From Mallotus nudiflorus (taxonomy: Eukaryota; Streptophyta; Magnoliopsida; Malpighiales; Euphorbiaceae), in contig CANTUR010000154.1 in NCBI GenBank assembly GCA_947683625.1, positions 1,178,001-1,242,000 of the forward strand: 64,000 nucleotides of DNA. The letters run 5' to 3'. Of this stretch, positions 12,464 to 24,000 are shown piece by piece (position 1 is the first letter of the stretch; each line of letters opens with the position of its first letter). A program made the translations under genes and the position numbers. The notes beneath the pieces were generated by a model. It had not been told where the DNA came from, did not search any database, and saw only the letters and a program-made list of their open reading frames with translations.

Positions 12464-13363
12464 TCAATTCTCAGTAAATGTATGTAAGCATTTAGGACAA
12501 TGATAGAAGGTAGTCTGCCCCTCATCTGCCGATCTCATCTGTAGACAGGAGACAATGATATATAAGTAACAAAACTGGAAACTTTGGTGACAATAATGAA
12601 CTACAGAAATGAACACCAAGTGATAGAAGAATACCTGTCTAGTGGAAAATTTAAGCTTTGTATTAGTGCACTTTTCACATTTCTTATTTATCTGTGGATG
12701 CAAAAGCAGTATTCAGCGAATTAGCCTCAAATTCAGACCAAAATACTACTAAGCCTCTATTTCCATAGAAAAATGGCAGTCAGTGAGTTGGTTACCTCCA
12801 TATCTTTCACCTCTATCTTTCCTTCAAAACTTGAGATGCCTAGATCCCTTCTCATATCCTACACCATAAGAGTAAAGCAAAAACTATGGAAACTTCAAAA
12901 TAGATTATGGAAATCATCACGGTGCGCAAATAAAACAAACACTAACATAGCAATAGCAATGGTATAACTGAAAAATTTGATGCAAATCTCTTGTAGTTAC
13001 ACATAGCATTCAATCAAACAGACATTGTATGAAGACAGCCATTAAGCTGTAATGTAATGAGATTTTAGCCACAGCAAAATCAAATTAGAACATGACTCGA
13101 GCATCTCAGTTGTGGTAATCTTACCTCAGCAGTGACTTTATAGCGGATTTCTCTTCCGGAGACCTCTGAAATGCAAAAGAATAACATAGGCATCATTTTG
13201 TGCATAGTTAATATCACTAATTTTATATATCGGAAAAAAAATTACCGGTAGCGATTTTTTTAAATTTGCAGAGAGGACAATGAGCGTAATCGGTTGAGCT
13301 CAACAATAGCATTGTTCCACACAAGTCGCAGAACATAAAATCACCTCCACGATACACTGCCAT
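12464..13363 (-). CDS. NRPA12: DNA-directed RNA polymerase I subunit RPA12, five exons
   Basis: Exons 13246-13363, 13125-13165, 12796-12858, 12635-12691 and 12464-12538, all with GT-AG introns and matching phases, give 117 aa, the usual size. Residues 12-32 form an N-terminal zinc ribbon (CDLC, CPLC). Residues 79-110 form the C-terminal TFIIS-like ribbon (CEKC, CPKC) with the signature QMRSADEGQTTFY. Its Asp-Glu pair (98-99) is the acidic hairpin tip that inserts into the polymerase active site for RNA cleavage and termination. The protein is a small Pol I core subunit acting in the nucleolus on rRNA synthesis. The exons are short and mostly below simple ORF thresholds, so this gene is easy to miss. 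The start ATG (13361-13363) follows a GC-rich leader. No damage is visible. Confidence 0.95.
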
Positions 13364-15266
13364 GGAGGCGGCTTCTGCTTCTTCTTCTTCTTAAGTAATC
13401 TAAACGTTTGCCAAAAGAAATAATAAGAAAATAATCATTATTTGAGCAGAAGCAAAACCTATTAATATAATACAAAACCTATAAATGCGACGATTGGTTG
13501 AAGACGATTCCGGTCGCCGGAATAAAAGAGAGGAAGAGCTGAAGATGAGCAAAGGGAGCAGCTTTTGCTTTTAGGAAGGAAAGAAAGGGTTTATGAATTG
13601 GGCTGGCTACATGGGCTGCACACTAGAACTATAATTTTGGATTAATTGCATGGGATTTTAACATAAATGCACAAAAACAAAAACGGGTCTCATTCACTAA
13701 AATGCACCAACTTTTTATTATTTATTAAAATGTCCAAAAAAACAAAAAATATTTACCTCTATATCTTAACTTAACGTAAATCACGAAAAAAAAAAAGGAT
13801 GCTAAAAAATTTCATCTCTCCTCCGAGCATCTTCATTTATCTTTACCAATATCACCATCACCACATCCTCTCTATTGCCAACGATTGCTTCGGTGGTGTT
13901 CAATTTTCTTTCTCTTTGGTCACCCCGTCTTCATTTTCTTGATTGATTCGTGTTGGATTTTTTTTGTTTTTCCAATGCATGGATCTCTTTAGCTTTTGTT
14001 TTGTTCCAAAAAAAAAAAAAAAGAAAGATGCAAAGAAAAAGGGATACTAAGAGCAAAAAGAGAGAAGAAGAGCTCGAAAACAAAGAGCGACAATGATAAG
14101 CATCACCTGTAAATCTTGGAGAACATCCATATTGGGGGTACAAATTATAAATAAACAACTAAAAAGAGAGGTGCACACAAAAGAAGAAAATTAAGAAGCT
14201 ACAACCCTTTATTTTGAGAATGATTTTAATAAGTTGAATCAAGATTTTTTATTACTTCGATATCATCATTTTCTGTATGTAATTGGCTTTGTAGGTTTTT
14301 TTTTTTTGGTAATGGATTACAAAAATCATATCTCCAGTTTATTTATTTGTTTTTATTCAATTTTAAAATTTTTTGGAATCTAAAATAATTTTATGAAAGA
14401 GAGGCCACTAGAATTTACTAAATTATAATATCATGTTTTTTGTATTAATGATTTTTGGAGGATTTAGTCATCCTTGTGTTTGTGCTTCTCTTGGATTTTA
14501 TGTAGTGAAATAGATTCATTCTTTTTTTTTTTCTTTGATGATTAACTCCTAAAAAAACATGTATCTTTTTTAACCTTTTTTTGTCATTATTTGAACCATA
14601 TGGTATTGTTGATGAATAGTTGAATTTGACATTTGGTTTACTCATTCTTGTTTTGTTGGGTTGATTTGAATGATTGTAATGGGCTATATATAAGCTCATT
14701 TTTGCATGTTGGTTTCAGTGTGCTCTTTTCTACATTGCATGTGTTTGCAAAAATGTTTGTGTGAAGTGTTGCTAGGCATTTGACTACAGCGAGTGTTGTT
14801 TTTTCTTAAATTTGGAGTGTTTATAGGATACTGATTAGATTTTAACCACCCATACACTTTTCTTCTGGAAACATATATATATATGTACTTTTAAATGGTG
14901 TTGCTTTTGAGACAGAGATGGATGACCATTCTTTTTTTTTTTTTTCTTTTACCTAGTTGGCAAGTGGACTGTACATGGGACTTCCAAATATTACTAGCTA
15001 ATGCAACCTTTTCCTTTTAGTTTAGTGTCGAATACGTCAACTTTTAAAAAGTATATATTTTTTTAAGATTTGACCACATTAAACTATAGGTAAACAAAAT
15101 GAAAAAATGAATTTGCAGATAGAAAAAGGTGTGGTCTCCACTTTGCTATTGCTCATATATATAATATTTCATTTCAACTGCCAAGAATCTTGAATAAATT
15201 ATTGATGACAACCTTTGATCTTTTCCCTGTAGTTGCAAATTAAGTTGTCTATTGAAATAATAAACT

Positions 15267-15272
<6 letters not shown>

Positions 15273-15312
<40 letters not shown>
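15273..15312. repeat. (AT)n microsatellite
   Basis: An uninterrupted run of about twenty AT units, flanked by further AT-rich DNA. Shorter (TA)n runs also lie near 14872-14886 and 16898-16912. Confidence 0.95.
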
Positions 15313-15316
<4 letters not shown>

Positions 15317-17424
15317 AATAGATCAAAACTTTTGAATTCAACATTATATTATTATAATATATATTTGGTCCCTTTTCTTTAAAGTTTATTAGAAAAATAA
15401 CAAGATATATAAAAATGGGGTTGAAATGTGTCCATATCTGAAAAGGCATGTATGCATGTTATGTATATAACACGTCACTAAAACAAAAAAAATGAATTGG
15501 AATTCAAACATAAACCCAAAGGATATAAAAAATGAATCGGAAACCAAAAGGATACAAAAAAATGAATCAAAAATCAAAAACAAAACAAAAATAGATTCAA
15601 AAGAAAATCAAAACAATAACTCTACTTCAACTATGGAATATTTTGATATAAAATAAAGATTGCATAAATACAACAAACATCCAAAAAGAAACTATGTGAT
15701 ATAACTACATTGCCATTAATAAAATAAAAAAGTATCAGAAACAAAAAAAAAATGATACCAAATTATAAATTCAACATCCTCTTACAACTCAACAACGCCA
15801 AAAAAACTTAAAAGCATATTCATTTTTTGAAAATTTTTTTATTACAATAATTACAACTTGCTTAACTCAAAAAAAAATTGTTTAGCTTTAAGTTATAGTA
15901 TATTTTTTGTATACTTTTGGTTTATTTTTAGTTTCCTATACAACAATAAAATAAGACTTTAAGATATATGTAAGTTTGTGCTCCCTTTTTTATGGAGGAT
16001 TGACAAAATAATCTTCAGCATTCTGCGAATACAAAATTAAATCAGAAACCAAAAAGTAACAAAATAAATTACAAAAACTAATAACAATATATACCACATC
16101 ATCAGCCTTCACAATCTGTTCACCAAGACCACCATAATGAGTAGGAACAGAAACAAAATCAACCTTTTCAACCCTATTCAATAAAAAAATTACAAATAAA
16201 CAAAACATATAAAAATAACAAAATAACAGAAAATGTTAAAAAAAAAGAAACATACAACAACTCCACCAAATCCAGCAATAGCCTTTAAGGCAAAATCAAT
16301 AACATTAAACATATCAATATCATCAACAATTACATTTTTTTCCCCTCAAACAACATATAGCAAAAATAAGTATCAGAAACCAAAAAGAAACCAAAAGGAT
16401 ACAAAATGAATATAACCTAAAAAACATAAAAATACCAAATCATAATCATTTGACACTTCATCACCAACAACACTAGCTTTATCAGAAGAATCAATAACAA
16501 TGGAAGTAAAACCAAAATCATAAGACACATTCTTTCATATATCTTTTTTCAATTTAGAATATATTACATATACTTTACGTTTCTGATACAACATATTCAT
16601 TATAGTATATTTTCCATTTTTGATACAATATCATAAAAGAACTGACTTCTAACAAAACTTATGTTTACATTAATAAAACAACTAGTATTTTTTATTTACT
16701 ATAATGGAGAATAGACTTAAAATCTTATTTTCAAAAATTTCACTATAAATCACTATAATACATGTTTATATTTTTTCTTTAACATGGAAGATGCAATTCA
16801 TAAAGCAATACATGCTAGTTTTTTTTTTCTTTTTTTTTTGTTTTTTTTTTCTTAAAAAATCATATATATTCACATTGAATATACCATTACCAAGTAGAAT
16901 ATATATATATATCCCTCCACTTTCACTGTCTTTACATTCACTTTTCTTATTTTCAACACCCTATTCAAAACCAACAATATCTACTAAATTTGGTTAATAA
17001 TTACAATCGAGAATGAAGTATTTTTCGTATATGATCTGTATATGTTCAACATATGAGCTATATCAAAAACTAAAAAGAAACAACAAATATACAAAAAAAT
17101 AAAACAGAACATATCCCAACAGAATCCTTTAACTCATCACCACCACTACTAATAGTTTCAATAAAACTTTGAATAATATGTTTCTTTATTCTTGTCATCC
17201 CCTCCATCTTCACTATTTTTTCATTCACTTTTCTTATTTTCAACACTCGTTTCAGAACCAACAACATCTACTATAGTAGAACTAGAAGCACCAAAATCAC
17301 ATATATATTTCCCTGTACAATTAAAACAAGATAAAAAGTAAAAAGTAAATCAAAAAGTAATAAAATTAAATATATGCTACCTAATAATAGAATGGAGATG
17401 TGGGGTATCAATTCTTGTACCTCT

Positions 17425-18185
17425 TGAAAAAAATTAATTTTTTAAAAAAAGGAAAAGAAAAAAGAAAAACAGGAATTAAAAAATAAAAAATAAAAAAAGT
17501 AGAAAAAATAAAAAGGAAAAATAAGAAAAAAATGTTAAAATACAAATTTATAAAAAAAAAAGGAAAAGAAAAAAAGCAAGAGAAAATAAAAATAAAAAAA
17601 AGAGAAGGAGAAAAAATAAAAAATAAAAAAGATGAAAATAAAAATTTTAATTGATGAAAAAAGAACATAATAATAATAATAATAATGGCTAATTCTCCAT
17701 TAATTAAAAAAGGAAGAAAAAATAAAGAGAAAGAAATGAAAAAATAAAGAGAAAATAAAAATTTTAAAAATAGAGAAGAAAAAATGAAATAAAAAATAAG
17801 AATAAAATAAAAAAAAAAAGAAAAAAGAAGGAAAAGAGAAAAATAAAAATAAAACAAGAAGAAAAAAAGAGAAAAATCGGCACCCAACTGCTATTGAATA
17901 TGAAAAAATTGAGAAGCTTAACAAAATAAAAATAAAAATAAAAACTAATAGAAAAATAATGAAATAAAAAATAATAATAACAATGATATTGCCTAAATTT
18001 TCATTAATTAAAAAAAGAGAAGGAAATAAGGGGAATGAGGAAAAAAAAGAAATAAATATATAAATAAGAGAAAAAATACTATGAAATAAAAATAAAAATA
18101 AAAAGATGAGAAGAAGAAGAAAAAATAAAAACAATAAAAAATAAAATAAGAAAATAATAAGGGGTAAAAGAAAAATAAAAGATAT
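17425..18185. repeat. Long purine-only (A/G) tract with strong strand asymmetry
   Basis: For about 0.75 kb the plus strand is almost wholly A with scattered G, in units such as GAAAAAGAAAAA and AAATAAAAA. It is broken only by two short related inserts (about 17648-17712 and 17880-18015), each with ATAATAA and ATTAATTAAAAAA. The two halves look like a decayed tandem duplication, since GG(C/T)ACCCAACTGC-like and AATTCTCCATTAATTAAAAAA-like segments recur. Open frames read across it (poly-Phe/Ser/Leu on the minus strand) are composition artefacts. Confidence 0.8.
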
Positions 18186-18309
18186 GGAAGTAAAGATGAT
18201 AAGATAAAAGTGTAATAAATAAAAAATGAGTGTATTTAAGTAAATAAATCTACAAATTGGTTATTTTTAATAAATTTCTCTAATTATTAATAACACCCCT
18301 CATTCATTA

Positions 18310-20005
18310 GTGGTCTGGCCCCTTCTTTTTTATTTTTTTTATGTTTTTTATTTTCATTTATATTCTTGTTTTGATACATTTTTTAAAATTGTTGGACAAC
18401 TTTTTGGCGGTTTTCATTTTTTTTTATTTTTGTAATTTTTTACCTATTTATTATTGTTGAGGTCATTTTTAATTTAAATTTATTGTATGTATTTATTTGA
18501 TTTGTATATTTTAAATAATTTAATTTTATATTTAAAAAAATATTTTTTTAATTTTAAAACTTACTATTATTTAGAAAATAAAAATTAAGCTAATTAATAT
18601 AAAAATTACTCATAGTCTTTAATAATCATTTTTTTCATAATTATTTAGAATTTAGAAATTAAACAAATTAAACTAAAAATTACCTAGTATTCAATGATTA
18701 TTTTTTCAATAAAAACAATAAAAAACTTATGAAATATATCAAATAAATTATTATTTTTATTATTGATACTAATAAAAATAAAAATTATATATGGTCTTAA
18801 TTTTATTATTAATGATGAAAAAACAACAAACAATAATAAACAACAAAATTCAACAACTACAATTTTTTGTTACTTTTAATATTTTTTGTTGTTTCAGTTG
18901 TTGTTTTCTATTGTTTTTGTTATTTCTATTTGTTTATATTTATTGATTTTTGTTAAAAATAACAAAAAAAATGATGAAATATGTCAAAAAAAAATATTAG
19001 TTTTATCATTAATACTAATAAAAGTAAAAATTTTATTTATGGCCTTAATTTTAGTATTAATATTGAAAAATAATTTAAAAAATAAAAATCAACAACTGTA
19101 AATCAACCAAAATCAACAACAATCAACAACTATAAAATTTTCTTGATTTTTGTTGTTTTTTTGTTTTAGTTGTTTTTTGTTGTTGTTTCGGTTTGTTGAT
19201 TTTTTTGGTTTTTTTTGTTGATATTACAAATACATCATAAGGATAGTAAACTTATTACATATTGATGATCAATAAGTATCAAATGATTTTTTTTAAAAAA
19301 AAGTTGTTAGACGTTTTAATGAACAAATTAAAGTAAAAAATAAAATAAATTTTTATTCTTTAAGAATATAAAATGAGAAAATTTTGTTTATATATTATTG
19401 TTACAACATTCGAAGATATTTATTGTTTGGTTTAACAATTGAAAGATATTTAATTTATAATTATTCATTTGAAAAAAACAAGTTTTAAGATAAAAAATAT
19501 TGAGCAAAAAAAAAAGAAAACATTGAGAATAAAATAAAGACAGTACCTTAAAAATAAAAAAAATGTTGACCAAAAAAAGTTGAGAAAAAAAAAAAAGATA
19601 AAGATAGTACCACAAAAATTGGAAAAAAAATGTTTAGCAAAAAAAACATTGAGAAAAAAAAAGAAGATAGTAGAAAACTTTTTTAGAACAAATTGTTGAA
19701 TAAAAAAACATTGAGAAAAAAAATAGATGAAGAAAATATAAAACAAAAAAAATGTTGAAAAAATAATAACAAATAAAATATTGAGAAGAAAAAGTATAAA
19801 AGAAAAAGGATAAGAAAATGTTGGAAAAAAATCAGTAAAAAGAAAAAAATATTGGAAAAAAAAATAACTCTAAAAATAAAGATAGCAAAGGAAGTGATTT
19901 ATATTTGAAAAAAAAAATTAGAAAAGTTATTTTTGAAATTTTTTTTGATTAATGACATTTTTAAAAGTTTTTTTTTTATTTTTGATATATTTATTTAAAG
20001 AACCC
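18310..20005 (+). repeat. AT-rich dispersed repeat, copy 1
   Basis: It shares an ordered set of segments with 38810-40554 in the same orientation: ACCTATTATTA with GTCATTTT, ACTTACTATTATTTA with AAAATTAAG, CAACAA-rich then TTGTTG-rich blocks, GATGATCAATAAGTATCAAAT, GAAGATATTTATT with TTGGTTTAACAA, then A-rich blocks with AACATTGAG or ATGTTGAG, and a T-rich end. No coding potential. The CAACAA/TTGTTG blocks could fold back on each other. The family is unknown to me, and the ends are approximate. Confidence 0.75.
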
Positions 20006-21061
20006 TATATTTTTACGGTTTAATTTATAATTGATTTGTAATATAATTTAATTCATTCAATTTTTTTTATTAAATTCAGATAATTTTTTTAATTCATAAT
20101 GTTTTTATTAAAATAACAATTGCAGTAACTAAATATTTTATTATTCTTTTTTTAAAAAAATTTCTTCACTAGGATATGTTGAAACTGCATAGATTATTTG
20201 CATGACACTGCATGGTAAAGTAAAATCCAAATACTTCAAAAGTAATCATAAAATCTCTCCTAATCTATAACGTATTGGTATAAACTCAAATTTAATTTTT
20301 TGATTGACATTGCCTGAATGCAACTTAATATTAAATCACCTAGGGCTTGTTAGATTACCACTAATTAGTATTCCATCGATTATGGTTTTATCATCATAAT
20401 AGAACATGGAATAAATTTTATAATTAGTACCGCACCAAACTAAATATTGCATATTTAGCACCACACCAATATGATGCAATCGATAAAGTCACAATTAAAG
20501 TTTTAACACACTCGCATTCACTCAATCTCATGAAAAAATTTATGATAAAAAGCAATTAGCCATCACCCGCCAACCATCATCAAGAGAGCAAAATAAAAAG
20601 ACATTTTTAATGGGAGAAACCAGAAAAGCAGCCTCTCTATTTCATTCTTTCTGGTGTTCCATACATAAAAAGATAGCAAAGGAATATAAAGATTACTACA
20701 TACACCGCTCAAAACCATACGATCAAGGGTTCCACAGCAAATCATGCTGTGACCAAATTAAACCTTCCCAGATCAGATACATTTTTCAGAGAAAAAATTA
20801 TCAAAACAATCCAACCCACATCAAATAAAATCTCCATCACCTCCACGTTTCTTTTCAGCCTACCCGCCATCTCTACGCTCCAAGCCCTGTCCAGAGCACA
20901 TTCTATCAGTTGATCGTGATCAAATATTCACAATTCAAAAATGGCTGCCTACAACTAGAATACCTGAAAATTATATGGGATCGAGCCACAATATCATTTG
21001 GCAGCTGGTGTTTGATTTGAATGCTACAGAAGTTCCATCTCTGAATCTCACTCCTCCCCCC
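20006..21061. other. Intergenic DNA and MOS1 3' flank
   Basis: No gene seen. Sequence near 20342-20440 (GGGCTTGTTAGATTACC to TACCGCACCAAACTAA) looks like a short MITE with weak inverted ends. The stretch from about 20560 to 21061 is less AT-rich and probably contains the MOS1 3' UTR. Confidence 0.4.
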
Positions 21062-24000
21062 CTACTCATAACCAGCTTCTACTTGAACACTGCCAGTTTG
21101 CCGTCCATAAAAGTTCCCCCCCCCACGCCTTGTCTGGCCCCTTTCTCTCTGTCCCCCAGAATTATGAGAACCCTCTTTCTGGGATTCAAAATTGTTTGTT
21201 TTGTTAATGCTGTGGGGTCCAACTGGCTGGTATTCATAGTGGGAATTATGTCTCTGCCTTTCCCTGATGGCTGGAACATTATGCTGTTGCCTGCCATCCT
21301 TTCCAGATCCGTTCCAATCCCCATGAGAATCATGCTCTCTACCAAAACGGCTATTCGGGTTTCCACTTCTACGTAACCCTGAAGACATGCGTTGGTCCTG
21401 TCGAACATCCATATTTGAATGAGATGAAGATTCATTGGGGCTACCAGGACGTCCTCTGTGTCCTCCCATCTTCCTTTCCCTTTTAGGCTCCTGATATTCA
21501 ACCGCTGGAGATTCTTCCAAATTGCTCTTTTCAGACACAGACTGATCATGATTAGAATGAGGCCTAACTGTAGCTTTATCCTTGTCTGGTTGAGGTAGCA
21601 ACCCCCCAACCTGAGGAGACTCCTTTTTGTTAGCCCTACCACCTTCAGAGCCTATGTTCACACTGCTATTAGGCCGGCTTCCTCGTTGATTGGTGGCTGA
21701 AAATGACTGAGATTTAGGCTGCCACTGAGATGTTGACCTTTCCCCAACAGCATGATTTTCTTTTGATGCCACAGATAAGTCTATCTGATGCATTTCAGCA
21801 GCTGTAGATTGAAAATGCACATTTTCAGTGTCCCCACCACCAGTTCTCTTCTCATCAGGATTTTGATTGTATCCTGTGGCTTTGTGACCCTTGTGTGGTT
21901 GCTGCTTTCCCCTGGCAACCACACTATGATCTTTCAAAACAGGAACATTAACTGCTGTACTAGGATTTTCGGGCATATTCCAATTGTCAGAAGCATTCCA
22001 TTCATCTACATTTGTTGGTTGCTCTTTCATGGAAGAAACATCACCTTTCTGGTGCTGATGATCCTCAGTTGATTTTTGAGAACTCCTAGGATTTGTAGTT
22101 GATTCAGATATACCACGTTGGCGCCAGGATCCATGCACTTTTCCATATCTGTTCTGCCTACCATCCCCATTCCTGGCCTCCATGGGGGGACCTACCTTCC
22201 CAGTGGATGTACCAGAGCTCTGGGAACTTTCAGCACCCACAGAACCAGGCGTTTCAACAATCTCATCCAACACAATCTTATTATTTAAAGGAACAACTGC
22301 TTGCACTGATGATTCTTTGGCCACAGGCTTTGGAATATATCTCTCCATTTCTGCCCTCTTGTTTCTTGGATTATTCTGCACCTGCTGATCACTCTTTAAT
22401 GACAAAACCACAGCCTCAACTACAGTATTCCGAATGGCTTCATCAGAAACCTCAGGCTTATTTTGAAACCGTACAGGAGCCCATACAACAGCATCACCAC
22501 TCTGATTTTTTTCAGATTTCCTAGTTATTCTACGAGGATGGTGAGATTTCCCATGATTATTTACCCTAATATGAGTTTCTTCAATTGTTAATGATGAGCA
22601 AAGCTCTGAGGACTCATTTCCATCCTTCAATTCATTTTGTGAGTGACCTGAGCTAAGATCCAACATTGTTTCAGAAGTCTTTGACTTGGCACTTTCAACT
22701 GAAGTATCCAAAGCAGTTGCATCTTTTGACACTACTGATGGTGAAGGTGTTGCAGATGATGCTTCCTCCACTTTGTGCTTGTTCTTACCACTCCTGTTCT
22801 TCCTTCTATGATGTGCTGAAGACTCAGCTGTGACACTCTGGTTGACAGACACATTTGAATCACAGTTGGAGAATTCATTGGCAACATTCTCAGAAGAAAT
22901 AGCAGCATCAGCGGCAATTTCAGTATGAACTTTTAATGCCTCAGCTGCAGAGGGAGAAACTGACTTCTCATTGGCAATCTTTTCCATGGCATTGTGCTTT
23001 TGTCTGTAACCTGTGCGTTTCTGCTTAGCACTACTATCATGAACCCGTGGAGTGTGGCGGTGGGCAACATCAGCATTACTACCATCCTGTTGGAAAGACT
23101 TTGAGTGCTCATGCACCACAACAGACTCACTGTGTGCAGTCTTTGGAGTCCCCAGAGGTATGTTGCTTGCTACACTGGTGAGTTTCTCAACTCTATCCAC
23201 ATTACTTTCAATGCTCTGAGCAAGCGTGCTTAGGCTGGAATCCAAACTTGAGTTTGATACTCTAGATTTTCCAGCAACCACAGTTGGAGCAGTATTTGCA
23301 GATTCCTCGTGCCTACTTTCTCGAATTGTATTTGACTTGGAAACTAAAGATGAACTAGGTGCTTCGGATTTGCTTGCAATAACAGTTGGCTGGGCTAAAT
23401 TTAAGGATTCATCTTTCATATTCAGGGTAGCACTAGCAGGAACATTTTCCAACTTCTTAGTTGCACCTTCCCCTGCTTGTGTTCGCCTGTTCAACTCTTC
23501 CAATTTAGCAAGGGCCTTGGCTCTCTGTTCTCTTGTCCGTTCTTCTTCTTCCTTCTCTCGCTGTTTTTGTCGCTTGGCTAGCTCTCTCATCTTAGCATGC
23601 TGATTAAGAAGTGCAACCATCAGTAAAAATACAAGACACAATATTACAAATCATTAGAAAAGGTGAAAGAAAACCTGTGCCTGACTGTCACTTGGATCAG
23701 AAGGAGGTGTCATGGACTCTACATCATCCTTTCTTGAAGGCTGTGATGCTGATATCTGGCTGGTCTCTGCAGCAATATGGTGTTGCCCATGAGAAAAAGA
23801 AGTAATTTCATTATAAATAGTTGATGCTACATTTTGCGGGTCAACAACTTGAGGTTTTTTCCTCCAGCCATCTGCCTCTGATGTATTAAATCTTCCTTTA
23901 CCACGATTGTCTGCCCTACCATGCGAGCCATGAGTGGATCTCCTGTGGATCAACATATTATAGTTTTACCACAGTATAATACAAAAATACATAATCAATG

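Larger units (their letters stand above)
13640..18290. mobile_element. Candidate decayed Mutator-like DNA element
   Basis: The left edge (about 13650-13790: GGGATTTTAACATAAATGCAC, then ACTAAAATGCACCAACTTTTT and TTTACCTCTATATCTT) resembles the reverse complement of the right edge (about 18180-18290: ACTTAAATACACTCATTTTTT and TTTACTTCCATATCTT), as long degenerate terminal inverted repeats would. Inside, the minus strand holds short coding-like pieces separated by stops, for example at 17070-17267 (SSGGDELKDSVG), near 16440-16510 (DKASVVGDEVSND) and at 16060-16160 (THYGGLGEQIVKADD). I do not recognise a transposase. No clean 9-bp target duplication was found. The edge similarity is by eye in AT-rich DNA, so this is tentative. 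Confidence 0.35.

Noticed and set aside
17408..18134. Long minus-strand open frames rich in Phe, Leu, Ser
   Set aside because: They read across a purine-only tract; the residue bias follows from base composition and no domain is present.
19388..19746. Phe-rich minus-strand open frames in repeat copy 1 (similar ones at 40043-40291)
   Set aside because: Both arise from A-rich repeat DNA; frames are not conserved between the two copies.
21079..21642. 187-codon minus-strand open frame in another frame of MOS1
   Set aside because: It overlaps the last MOS1 exon, whose own frame carries the conserved protein.
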